Part shown: positions 14,201 through 25,578 of the stretch, piece by piece
How the letters are laid out: each line of letters opens with the position of its first letter
Numbering within the stretch: the stretch's first letter is position 1
From: Channa striata
Lineage: Eukaryota; Chordata; Actinopteri; Anabantiformes; Channidae
NCBI GenBank assembly: GCA_033026295.1
Contig: CM065188.1
Coordinates: forward strand, 15,716,642 to 15,780,641
Direction: 5' to 3'
Length of the DNA stretch: 64,000 nucleotides
Program-made: the position numbers and the translations under genes
Notes under the pieces: model-generated
What the model saw: only the letters and a program-made list of their open reading frames with translations
Databases searched by the model: none
Told to the model about the DNA's origin: nothing

Positions 14201-17200
14201 AGGACCTCATTAGTGTGACTCCTTATGTATAATTTATGATGGTTGTTTTCACTGGACATTTTGCGACTCAAGTGCTTTCTGATTAAGACTGATTTTTGAG
14301 CCAAACTTCTGCGCACACATACGGTTTCAGTTCGAGGCTCGTATGTACACGCCACTGTGGCCGTGAATGAAGTCGTTATGATTGTATGACCTCTGGGCTG
14401 CAGCGTGGCTCTGTTTTTCAACTAATTATCCCTTAATATTTTCCTTCTTGTCCAATTTCACAACCAAACACCACCAGGATTTCAGGAGTGCAAACGAACA
14501 CATTGAACTTCTGTGTGGAACGTCTGCCCTATTTTTCTATAAGACGAGAGATTTTCGTTTATTTTATTCAACAGTTTAATTACCTTCAATTTTCTGTCGT
14601 TAACAGTTTTAACTGACGAACAGTCTTTAATTTTTACAGAGCAGTTTTAAACCCGTTCAACAGCTCCGTGTCCCCAGACACGATGACACAGTAAATATCA
14701 TCCGAGCGTGGCTGGTGACCCAGTTTCCCCTACAAACATATTCACTAATAAACGGTGATTTCACACACAGCATGTTGCCATATTTTCCAGACTTCTAAAG
14801 TGTCACTGAGAGTCCACCTGTTGTAAAGCACAGAAAATATCTCAAGTCTCTCTAACCACAGAAGTAATTTTCAAATGCAGACACACATACACACAAGCAG
14901 TTGCAGAGCTGTTAACGTGTTTTAGATGCCAACTGATTTCATTAATTAACAGTACCAACAGATTGACAGCAGTTATCTCTCACCAGGGAGGTAAATTTTA
15001 CAAATATTTCATGTTATAAACACGTCACATCATCCATTTGCAAATCTGACTGACGAGGAGTGTGAACTGCCTCGAATGCAACACCGTTACTGTATGGACC
15101 TAGTCAACGGAGCGATAGTCACATTTACATTGGACTATGGTATGGTTGCCATGGTAACACGGCTCCTGCTAAGACTAATCAAATGTTGATTGCAATCTAA
15201 AACATTACAGCTGTATAGTCAAAACATTTCAGGTAAAAACCAGGAGACAAATGGTTCTGAAGAGATGAAGAGGTGTTTCTGGATAAATATGCTAAAATAG
15301 ATCCCGCAGAATAAATAGGGGATCAATCCATGAGCTCTATGGGTACGCGTACCACTTATTAACATATTAACAAAAAGCTCATTTACTGTATTCTCATGTA
15401 TATGGTACAGGGGACAAATTAACTGACAACAGCTTTACAAGGAAAATCTTTCAGCAAACATCTGGGAAAAATTAGCTACAGTCAATTAACGGATTCTTTT
15501 TGTGTGACTACACGGGTTCCCTGATCAACTGTAAATTACTTTGGCTTTGCAATTTTCACTGTGCAGTATGTTATGTTCATAAATGAGGTTTGTGTTCCCC
15601 TTTATTTGTCAAGCACATGGTGGCAGCAGGAATACTTGCTGAAGTCGGGCAGCAACTAATTAATCTAAATTTTACAGAAACATACTCGTATAATTAAATT
15701 CTGTTCTCTGCTTTAAACATCACGGAGGGAAACAACATCAAGTCTGAGAAATCACCTGCAAAAAGACACAGGCAATTTACACTGAAAGCTTCAAGTTTAC
15801 CACGTTATTATTATTATTTTTACCTAGCGTTATAATAGGATTTATGTGTTTAACCTGTTTCCTGTGCCCTCGTGTCCTCAGATGGTGTCCTTGACCTCTC
15901 CACCAAGAAGAATCACAATACAGGAAACCTCAAAACCTTCTCTGGCATCTCCCCTGTGCCCGAGGTCAAAGGGTAAGACGACATTTGTCCTTCAGCTGTC
16001 AACTGCGGGAGGCGTGTTCTTTACTAAATATCCTTTTAATCTCTCTCAGCAAACAAATCCGAAAGTCATCTCAAAAATTATAAAAGCAAAAAGAATGCCC
16101 AGTTTTGAATGTTGGAATAAATCATCTGAATACCTTTGTGCGTTAAATGTGAGATTTCGGTTATTGAAATTGAAAATTGGCTCAGCATGTCTTTACAGAT
16201 GGTTGGTGCATTTCTCATGCTTCTTCCACTGAATCATAGAGCGCTGCAGGGATGAAGCTTATTTGTAGGCCGACCCGGGTGTTAGAATCTTCCTGGTTCT
16301 AAGTGACTTCCCGGTTTATTTAGCACAATTGCCGCTTTTACAAAAGCCTTTCGTCTTATAGAGACCTGATAAGACAGAGATTGCAGGTCATAAACCCACG
16401 GAGGCCGTAAAGACGCTTCGTAACAACCTCTGTAGCCTGATTTAGCCACTTGTTAGCAACTGCTAACGACATGTAAGAGTTCAAAAATTGTGCAAGTGGA
16501 GAACTTGAATTTTATGTCTGAGATACTGATATTTTTCAGCATTAAGCTGTATTCACGTCTGTTGATCTTACCCCTAAAATTTAAACTTGGAAAGGAATAG
16601 CAGCAGGCTCCATCAGATGGTAGATTAGACATGTTCTGTTGTACATACCTTTTATTATTATGTTGTATGCTGAAAATTAACGTGCTGAGATAAAAAGAAT
16701 GGAGTTGAGAATAAGCAGTTACCAGGGCGTGAGTCTTGAAAGGTTCACGGTCTCCCTCATTTTCTGTACATTTTGGGAGCTACTCCAGTCACGGCCTCCC
16801 GACCTTTCATCTTTTTACTATTGCTTTTGCTCGGCGGATCAATATCTGAGCTCGCGTCAGTTCCTTGGATGTTTTTCTCTCTTTGTCTCTGTCTGCACTG
16901 TAATTGCCAATTCTCGGTGTTGTAGCCCAATTGTTTATTGATGAATGTGCACTCCGCTTTGAAGTCAAGTTTTTATCAGCAGCAATTATAGTCGGTACAG
17001 TCTCCAGCTTTACACCGAGGAGGAATAAGAAGAAGTTCTAATTGTATCTTCTCTTTTCATTAGGACTTGAGATCAGTCAGATCAGGTTTGATACACTGTA
17101 CTTTAGCCCTGAAAGGCACTGGGATTCATGGGAACAGAGCCCACTGGCACTGGGATCTATGGGAATTCTGGACACCCGCTCTGCAGACTGAATCCCGGCC

Positions 17201-20200
17201 ACACTGAATAGACTGTGTGTGTGCGCAGAGAGTTTGATATTGTTAAAAATTTGTAATGTTGCAGTGGTTGTATTGGTTTTCATTAAGCTGAACAGGGAGA
17301 GGTCTCCATTAATGATTCAGTGATTCTAGGAATTAGGTTTCTCAGGAAAGTGAAGTGTCCATTTGAGACGGTCATTTCCCAGATTCACAAATGTAAACAC
17401 TTCATTCACTATAATACAAGCTTTATTTTTTAATTTTTAATGAAACAAGATACTGTCAACGCATTCCCTTAGCTAGGACTCAGCGGTAAACACTGGTGTA
17501 GTGAAATTATTCCATTCCAATAGAATTGAAATGAACACCCCTCGGGACAGAAGTCCAAAGGCCGTTAGCCCTTCGCCTCACAGGACGTCTCCAGTGATCA
17601 GAGAATGGAACAGACGGTGGAGCTTGAGAGAGAAAGTTTTTGATTAAAGCATCAACTGAACCACATAATCTAAAAGCTCTTTATTTATCAGAAGCAAAAC
17701 AAATAAATGATCAAAAAGGTACATTTATGCAGCACAAATATTGTGTACAAAATATAGATTTAATGTTGTTTATTTATATTTACATATGAATAGCATAGTG
17801 ATTTTGGCTACTGAAGGTCCTGTCAGGTCTACATTTTTATTTACTGATTTACCGACATATAAATATTTAAACTGGAGGATAGAGAAGAGGTCTCACTCTT
17901 TTGAGAGTTTTATACTACGGAGTCGTGGTCACTGAGCAGTGATCTGTTTTTCGTGGGGCGGGGTTAACCCACATAAAATACAATTTTAAGGACAAAATAT
18001 CTTCGGCTTAAATGAACATTTGATGAATACTGAAAATATCAGAATTGTTTCAAAAAATTAGTATTGATCAAACTAAATAAATGTTATTCATGACGTGAGT
18101 AAAGTTTAAGGACCGTTCGATTGGACAGACTTACTTTGGGATCCCTTAAGAACTGAATTCATTTCTACAACATAGAGTACATACAACAACACAGACTACG
18201 TAAAATGAAAGCTCGCGCTCTGATTTATACCCAAGCCTACATCACTGGCTCCTCTGATTCCGTCTTCCACTCGGCTGCTCGCCTTGTCTGCAGCCCTGCA
18301 GCTTCACTGTTTTTTGACCTGATTAGAAACCTGGTTACACGTATAGACCACAGGCAGAAATCAGGTTTCGATAAGTCCCTACAAAACCAGGTTTCCCCAT
18401 TAACATGGAAGTTATGAAATGGGCTTTCCCTGAGAAAGCTACTTAGTGTAAGTGCTTCTAAATCCACTGATTTCCATCTCAATGGAATGTCTCCAAAAGG
18501 AGACAGAATTTCCTCAAATGTCTTTTTCCCTATGCCATTCACTAACTTGACAATCTATTTCCTGTTATTATTAACTTTAAGGAACATTTCTCGAAAAGAC
18601 TCTTCACTGTTGCTATAGTTACTTGGCTGTGGGAACATTGGCTGCAGCGATTCAGTTGAAACTACTTCACATGTACAGTAACCATATGCTTCAGCAGCAG
18701 ATATAGTTTTCAAAAACTGAAAATGCAAGAAGACGCGTTCTATCGTCTAATTTAAGTTAAATACAACGTTACTTATCCATCATGAAACAAAGGTATTCCA
18801 TTTAAAAAGAAACTCGATAAGAAAGATAAGCAATACATAAAACAAAGTACAGGGTGTGGATACTGTGGGGCAGGTTAAGAGAAGTTCGTCAAATGTTTTG
18901 ACCCTTTAAAGTCAACGCTGGAGGTTATGTGTATATGGAGTTTTAGGGGACCCACTTTCCATTTGGGCTCTACTGAATGAACAACCGTTGGCTTGAAACT
19001 GTTTCCATGCCAACAGTAAGTACTACACGTTACATTGTAGGAGTAACGTGCTGTCTAGAATCTACAATTTTTGTTGACTGGCCCATTGATTAAATGTTTT
19101 TAGCACCAACTTATTCCTCGTTGCTCTTGTCAGATGGATAAAATAAATACTGAATAACCAATCATTATTAATACTTGAGCAAAATATTACAGATCGCACT
19201 GCCTGGTGAACAAAGTATGCATCAATTATTTATGTCTTATAACAAGATCTCCAGCACTGATGTGTAATTGTCCTTTCGTTTTCTCAATCCAGAATTTCAC
19301 TCAAAGTAGAACAAACCCTGCCGGAGGGGGATGACGAGGATGATTTGTTGCAGAGAAGCTTACAGGATGGAATGAGGGAGAACTATGTCGGCTCCAACTC
19401 CTTCAAGCCCCCACTGGCCCGCTCGCTGCGGATCAAGGAAGAGCTCCTCAGCCAGAAGCATCTCCTGAGCCAACCTGCTGCTCTTTCACTGGCTAATCTG
19501 GAGTCAGCAGGCTTGCTAAACCATGGCCAATCTCACGCCTTGCTTGGCCAAAAGGGCTCTTCTTCTTTCTGGGGAAGCAAGGCCCACCTCGACAGCCTGA
19601 TCAAACTAAAGCAGGCCAGTGGAGCTCTGAGTGGAGCCCTTAGCGACCTCAAAGACCTGCCTACATTCCTGGAGAATCACCACCATAACCACCACGGAGC
19701 CTTCTCCTTTAAGAGTTCCCTCCATCATCACCACAATCAGGTCTCCAAGTCCCGTGACCACCAGAATGAAGGCAAGAGAGACCCTGGCCACTCACCTCCC
19801 GTTGACCTAAAGATACCCCAAGTGAGGGGCATGGATCTCTCCTGGGACTCCCATGCCTCCGACATGTACAACTACGGTGCCATGAGAGCTGGAGGTGGTG
19901 GCCATGGGGAAAACAGCCTTAGCCGGAAGCTGAGAGCCATTCTGCCCAAGCAGAACCGCCGAGGAGGAAGCCTTGGAAGTCTACTGGATGGGGCGGCTGA
20001 CTACTGGAGCTCTGACTTGGACCACTCCAGTACCGGGCCAGCGTACTCCACCTCTGATGTGGAAGGAGATCCAAACTCAAAACAGCCCAGAAAGAAGAGA
20101 GGTCGTTATCGTCAGTACAACAGTGAGATCCTGGAGGAGGCCATAGCGGTGGTGATGAGCGGGAAGATGAGTGTTTCAAAGGCTCAGAACATGTACGGGA

Positions 20201-20436
20201 TCCCGCATAGCACCCTGGAATACAAGGTCAAGGAACGTATGGGAACCTTGAAGAATCCCCCAAAGAAGAAGCTCAAGCTGATGATGAAGATGGAAGCAGG
20301 AGGCCAGGATTTTCCCACAGAGTCAGAAAACACACCTATTACAACCCCGAGAGACGACGGCCCGCCGCTGGTGGCTGCTGAGCTCAAAGACGATGTAAAA
20401 GAAGAGTTTGATGACAATTTCAAACCGATCGATTAA
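1340..20436 (+). CDS. lcor: Ligand-dependent nuclear receptor corepressor, 5'-partial (five exons)
   Basis: Join of 1340-1419, 6767-6899, 11321-11800, 15882-15972 and 19293-20436; phases fit throughout, giving 641 complete codons plus TAA. Lcor represses transcription with liganded nuclear receptors through CtBP and HDACs. Numbering from the internal Met at 11371 (where the 433-aa human isoform starts; here 554 aa): LSKLL receptor-binding box at 115-119, CtBP motifs PLDLT at 126-130 and VLDLS at 146-150, basic RKKRGR nuclear signal just before a Psq-type helix-turn-helix at about 444-500, then a Lys-rich tail. Upstream exons add a Cys-rich module (CLFCCLRREK) and the FLNAVFYRK segment of the longer isoform. 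Unlike human, it has a Ser/Pro/Ala-rich expansion (about 35-110) and His runs (about 303-327). Tail to tail with slit1, as in human. The first exon(s) lie outside the window. lcorl is the alternative, but the slit1 neighbour favours lcor. Confidence 0.95.
2261..2296. repeat. (TG)18 microsatellite
   Basis: Uninterrupted TG dinucleotides inside an lcor intron. Confidence 0.95.
4501..5292. mobile_element. Non-autonomous DNA transposon (MITE-like) with TIRs and TA target duplication
   Basis: The left end starts CCGTATTTTCCGGACCATAA and the right end, reverse complemented, starts CCGTAAATTCTGGACTATAG; 18 of the first 25 positions agree. Both ends are flanked by TA (4499-4500 and 5293-5294), as expected for a TA target-site duplication. 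There is no transposase-like ORF, so it would need an enzyme supplied from elsewhere. Related CCGTA...GGACTATA termini are common in fish genomes (recollection). I do not assign a named family. Confidence 0.75.
6767..6899 (+). CDS. lcor: lcor exon: segment ahead of the LCOR core
   Basis: Acceptor gtctgagcag and donor aaag|gtgaac bound 133 nt, phase 0 in and phase 1 out. It encodes 44 residues ending QAQDFLNAVFYRK, matching the conserved DFLNAVFYRK of LCOR, whose next residues DLPSFSDPH are in the following exon. Confidence 0.93.
6900..11320 (+). other. lcor intron
   Basis: Contains a decayed LINE reverse-transcriptase fragment on the - strand (about 8060-8345). Otherwise I see only AT-rich sequence without recognisable genes. 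Confidence 0.8.
8060..8345 (-). mobile_element. Degenerate non-LTR retrotransposon (LINE) reverse-transcriptase fragment
   Basis: The reverse strand encodes KLPCGVPQGLILGPLF (about 8186-8235), the RT motif CGVPQGS-LGPLLF of L2/Rex-type LINEs. It is preceded in another frame by RFRVYLEGRNVFV and followed about 70 nt later by YYADAIL, a decayed YADD catalytic box. The frame changes and lost Asp show a dead copy. The order of motifs supports the call; the LINE clade is uncertain. Confidence 0.75.
11321..11800 (+). CDS. lcor: lcor exon: LCOR core start, nuclear-receptor box and first CtBP motif
   Basis: Acceptor ttctctgcag and donor cagg|gtgaga bound 480 nt. The first codon GAC is split with the previous exon (phase 1) and the exon leaves in phase 1. 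It encodes DLPSFSDPHIPLVARKIMQR, the internal start Met at 11371, a Ser/Pro/Ala-rich stretch that includes an Ala run, then the LSKLL box and PLDLTVKK. The Ser/Pro/Ala part is far longer than in human LCOR. Confidence 0.95.
11371..11373 (+). promoter_or_regulatory. lcor: Internal ATG used as start of the short LCOR isoform
   Basis: The ATG begins MQRMVRQFAAEYTSK, equivalent to the start of the 433-aa human isoform (MQRMIQQFAAEYTSK). In this window the same frame is open further upstream through exons at 1340 and 6767, so both long and short products are possible. Confidence 0.6.
11801..15881 (+). other. lcor intron
   Basis: Contains a (CA)n tract at about 12867-12889 and a short (CA)n near 13212. 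No other feature is recognisable. Confidence 0.75.
12867..12889. repeat. (CA)n microsatellite
   Basis: About 11 CA units in an lcor intron. Confidence 0.9.
15882..15972 (+). CDS. lcor: lcor exon: second CtBP motif
   Basis: Acceptor tgtcctcag and donor aaagg|gtaaga bound 91 nt, phase 1 in and phase 2 out. It encodes DGVLDLSTKKNHNTGNLKT..., matching the human DGVLDLSTKK CtBP-binding motif. The exon is small but unambiguous. Confidence 0.95.
15973..19292 (+). other. lcor intron
   Basis: No gene is recognised. A stretch at about 18320-18440 has several copies of an AGGTTTC/GAAACCT motif and may be an old repeat. The rest is AT-rich unique-looking sequence. Confidence 0.7.
19293..20436 (+). CDS. 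lcor: lcor terminal coding exon with Psq helix-turn-helix
   Basis: Acceptor ctcaatccag and stop TAA at 20434-20436; 1144 nt, phase 2 in. It encodes the RSLQDG...REN block, His-rich runs, the conserved PVDLKIPQVRGMDLSW segment, KLRAILPKQ, then the basic RKKRGR and the Psq-type HTH (YNSEILEEAIAVVMSGK ... PHSTLEYKVKER). It ends in a Lys-rich and acidic tail. This is the DNA-binding end of LCOR. Confidence 0.97.
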
Positions 20437-23400
20437 AGCGACTCACACATGTAAACCTCATTTAAATGACTTAAGTAATATGAAAACGGATGGGGCTTTA
20501 TTTGTGCCAATTTACTTTGCAGTATCTGGGTGAGCACAAACGCAGGGATAATATAAGGAGGATTCGTAAAACCGGAGAGAAACTACTAATCGGATTGCTT
20601 TTAACGAGCGTCACTTGAGCGACGCTGTAAAAGCATTTGTTTAGCTTTTATATCCAGGGGGCTTAACAAAGGCAGATAAAGACCATATACATTATTTGAC
20701 AATTAATGAAATTTCCTTACGCATGCTGATAATCCCCAGCCCAAAAACACAAGCCCCTCCCCTTTTTCTGAACTTGATACACTGAACACTTGCTGCTTAT
20801 AAACGCAGATTGGATATGGACCATTCCAATTTGGGGAAAAATGAGGGGAAGGCTGAAAATTAACTTCTTAAAAACTGACAAATTTGTCCCTTTATCGCTC
20901 CCCTCTCTCATGGAATACTATCTGAAAATTGGTAAGTGAACTGTCTATTACATTTGAAGCCATTTGTAAAGTTTAATCATACCATTGATATTCCTCACCA
21001 GGGTTCTGAATCAAAACCCATTCTCTTATTGCCAGGTAGCCATGATGCTTTAACTGCAAACAATTTCTTTCCTCCTTAAGATGTTCTGCTAATCTCTGTA
21101 CGGATAAAAGCAACATGAATCCGTCCTTTTTGAACGAGAAAAGACACACAAAAGTCATTCAGGGATGCATGTTTGTGAGTTTCGTGGACACTACTGACTT
21201 CTATAATCAAATTCTTTTTCTCTTTTTATTTGATTTGTTTTGCTTTCTTTTGCACTACACTTTGGGTCTGGCACTTACAGACCAGGTTACCTCGGCATTG
21301 TTGCCCTTGCATCATGCACTTATTATGGTCTGTCTCTAAAGCCCAGTCGCAACCTCAGAGGTGCACACAGCCTCAATACACTGATCCGTTTTCAGATCCA
21401 GGAAGCTCTTTAAACCTCTTTTTGCCCTCGTTGCCCTTGTTTTGAGGGGGAGTCCGAAAATGGATCAGCTGTTTTTAAGGCAGAGTGCTACCTCATGGAC
21501 CTTCATCAGCATTTCACGGCTGATCCTGGAATGGCCGAGCCAAGTTCAGGTTGCCTTCAAACGGTGACCTAAGAGAGCTCATCCACTCGTGGATATTTAA
21601 TGGATTAAGGCCTTCTAGGATCAGAATGTGAAACTCTGCTGCTATCCACTTGATAATCTAGCTCCTCTACGAGGCTTTAGCAGCCTAAGCCAATATATTT
21701 TAGCTGGTCTCGGTCAACAGAAACATATTGCAGATACTTTCCTCATTTAAACAAACTAAGCAGAAATGGCTTAGCTGATAAAAGGAATAGTTCCCCCAAA
21801 CTTTAAAAACAGTTTTTAAGGCAGTTTACTACAACAATGTGCATTTATAGAGGTTGTTCGTTTTGGGGTGGTGGGTAGGCAATATGCAGTGGGGAAGGGT
21901 AGTTGAGAGTGGCAAAGGAGAGGCAAATTTAATATATTATAATGACAAAGTCAATCCATGATTCTTGATGATTTCTTTTTTCCTCATTTTTAACTCAGGG
22001 TAACTGAGACAGATGATGTGGTTTGAAATGTGGCAATTTCCTGTTGGACCTACTGTAGACAAACAGGAAGACAAGACATGCTTTTGTCCGAAGAAAGGGG
22101 CCATGTGAGTAGATATGGCAGTGCCATAGCAGACAGATCTGCTAATTAATTATAAGAAAGAACAGAAGAAATGACCTTGAGTTTGGGTATTGATCCTGTG
22201 GCGCTAAACTTCTGAAATAGCACTTTTCAAAGATACGAGAAAGAAAGCTGTTTGAGGTTATGCATGTAGTGTAGCTCTTTTCTGGGGGATATGGAGCAAC
22301 AAGCAGTGAGGAGGGCAGAGGGATGGAAGGAAAGAAGCTCTGGGTGAAGACTTACAAAAGCTGTAGCTTGGACCCAAACTACTCTTTTACCCTTAATTAC
22401 CTCCACAAATACAAAAAAACAAAAAATAAAACAAAAAAAAAAAGGTTGACAGCTTGAAGACATTTGGTTTTGTGTAGTGTTGTCTTGTCGGTTTCCCTCC
22501 CTTTGCGGCCGAAGTACCAGGGATAAAACAACAATCGTCACATTTTACAGGCAGAAAAAGGATTTTCCTCAAAGGACAAAGGTGGAAAGAAAAAAATGCT
22601 CTTTTGGTGTTTTCCATAAGGAAACGTTGAAAGTTTTAAATGTCAAAGTGTTTTTTTTGGTCTGTGGTAAACACTAACTCTGCTTGGTGCTCACCCAGTC
22701 TGTGAGATTCTTAATGAGAACTGTATGTCTCTGTTCCGATGAAATGATTCACTCCTTTTGAACTGTACTGTACATTTTATTTATTTTGTTTTATTTTTGC
22801 TTTGATTCATATCTTACAAAAATGGCATGCACCACTTTTCGGGCTGTTTTGTGGGTCTGACCAATCAAATATTTTCCGTTGACTGGACAATTATTCCTGA
22901 GCCCGAGGCGCTCAAACAAAGTCAAAAGATATGTTGCATACAATCTTCATTTTCCCCTCTGTGGTTATTTGTTATCCACCCTAAGGTTTCGCTCCCTTGG
23001 CCTAATTGGCATGTGTGCATGACCAATGGGGAAAAACTCCTCATGCATGAAATGCGTCCAACACTTTGACAATGCTAAGCATTACAAGTGTATAAAAATG
23101 TTGCTGTGCACGTTGAGCCGGACACAGAAATGGACAAAGCACTAATCAGAAGGTTTAAACACGACGGAAGCGTCAGCGCTGATGGCAAAGGACTTCTCAA
23201 GAAGGCACCTCACGACAAAAGTCGCGAGCGCTGCTCATTTGGCTAGCTGTGAGAAACAGCGATAAAACATAACTTGGCGTGCCTATTTCCTCCTAAAACA
23301 AAAACAAACTCATGGCAATGTGCCTGTTTTTAAGTAGTGCATATAAATCATACATTTGTGCTAATAAAACATAAATACACATAGAAATAGCTTGTGCACA

Positions 23401-25552
23401 GGTTTGCTTGTAAAACTCTAACAGCACTTATACCCAAATTCCTCTAAGGGGAATTCCTCAAGGGCCAAACAATCTTTGTATAATTCATACAAATCTCTAA
23501 TTTATCTACATATTGTTCTACAATATCATCGGTCAAAAAATTCTCAATCCTCACTCTACATTTTGCTTTTACTATAAATGTCTTTACCTTTGAAGGATGA
23601 AAGTAATGCTAAAGTCCCACATCAGCCTGATCTTATCTACTGAGGTGCATGCCATTTAAGGTATACTAATTTCATTTTTTTAAACTATTATTATTTTTCT
23701 TGGTTTTTACTGATTGATGTAATCATGTGGTTAACGGCTCCCCCTGTCCGAAAAAGTCCTCCTCCTTGCTACTGAGGCTCACCGCAGTTTCAAAGAAATC
23801 ACACAGTATATAATACGTTCAGGAGCAGTATATATATTTATTTATTCATTTTCATCAATACTCACACGATGAATGTAGTGAACTGACATGAATATCTCAA
23901 AGAATGACCTGCAAAAAAGATGGCACCGTCCATTCATTTTTTAAGACTGTTGATTTTAGTCTTTTACTTTGCGCTGCTTGCATTGAAAACACTCGTTCTC
24001 TGATGCGGGCAACAGTAGCCTTCAGTACTGTAAATGTCTCAGGATCAATCCAACGGGATGGGCAGCAATATTTGTCAGTCGGAAAATGGCACAAACTACC
24101 TGTACCAGATGTAATTATATACATAAAAACACTAGCTTACACGTACGCTCGGTCATCACAGACCGGGTACTATACCTCATTCTCAGAATGACTTTTTTTC
24201 CGTGCCTCATACTTTTATGTATCCGTTACATGGGAACTTGCAAAAGGATAGACGATACTCTGGGAAATACAGTATCCTCCGCTGCTTCTTTTGTGACTTT
24301 ATTGGTTGGTTTTTCTTTTCTTTTCTTCTGCCACCCTCATGCAAAGGTAGGAGGGAGACTACAAATATCTGACTGACCAATATTTGCCACCCTCGCTCTT
24401 TTCAGGTATTTTATTTTTTGCAACAACCTACAGAGAAGCATATAATGAGCAAGAGATTGACAAATAGACCCACAGAGATTATTCTGCCGTTCCCGGTTTG
24501 GGAGTGGCTCGAGGTGGTTTGCGAGGACTAAAGTCCTCTCAACTCTTCCTGTTAACGGTAAAAACACTTTCAGATTCATTCTAGTTTCACCCTGGAGGCG
24601 TTGAGTAAGGCTGGTCCCGCCCTGCTCTGAGAAACAACCCGGCGTTTTTGTTCTTTTTACAGTTTAGAGTTTGTTTAATGTGCAACATGACTCCAGGTTG
24701 AAACGTGACAAAAGGGATCGTTTTTTTTCCTTTTGCGTTTTTTATTATTATCGCTTACACCCAGAGAACTCCAGAGACCCAGTGGGGAGATTGGGGGACA
24801 GGTGGACAAGTTAACCTACCTTTGTATGGTGTTTGTGAAACGCTTCGAAAAGCTACTGTACTGCATTCCAAAACAGACCCTCACACAGGAAAATGTTCCT
24901 TTTTATATGACGGGAATGAAAAACAACACACACTCATATGTATTTATTTGACAGTTTTTGCATCTCAAGGTAAGCCAGTTGATTTCACTTTTCTCGTTGT
25001 TATTTCATGTCTTTTCGTTTTTCTGAGTGAAGGACTGTCAAAAACACGATAAAAAAAAAAAAGTCAAACAGCAACTACTGTAACCTCATTTTGTGGACGT
25101 GGCATTATGTGCCATCTTGTTAAAGTGGTGCATGATGCCGCGGGCTGCCAGGACGGAAAGAACCACGATGTGTATGATTGCCATGCTCCTCTCTGCGAAG
25201 AGGCTCCTTTTGTTTCCTTTACTGTCACGCTGCATATCTGGTCACTTATACCTCAGGTCCGATCACTTCAAAGCAGCTGATTGTAAATTAGAAACACACA
25301 CAATGAAGAGTCAGGATTTTTTAGTACAGCTCGTTTCCAGATTTTTAGATGTAACTGACGGAAGCAGTTTTTGAATAATTGTAGTTTCTTGTCGTTGTCA
25401 TTCGTATTGTTGTTCTTCTGTATCTTCTTCTTTTCCTTTCTTTGATACAAAAAAAGAAAAGACAAATAGTTTGAAAGCCAAAAGCCAGGTTTTTGTGAAT
25501 ACAACGCTGTATTCTCTCTAGCACACACAGCCATGGAAGATCAGAACATGCG

Positions 25553-25578
25553 CACACACACACACACACACACACACA
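25553..25578. repeat. (CA)13 microsatellite
   Basis: Uninterrupted CA units downstream of lcor. Confidence 0.9.
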
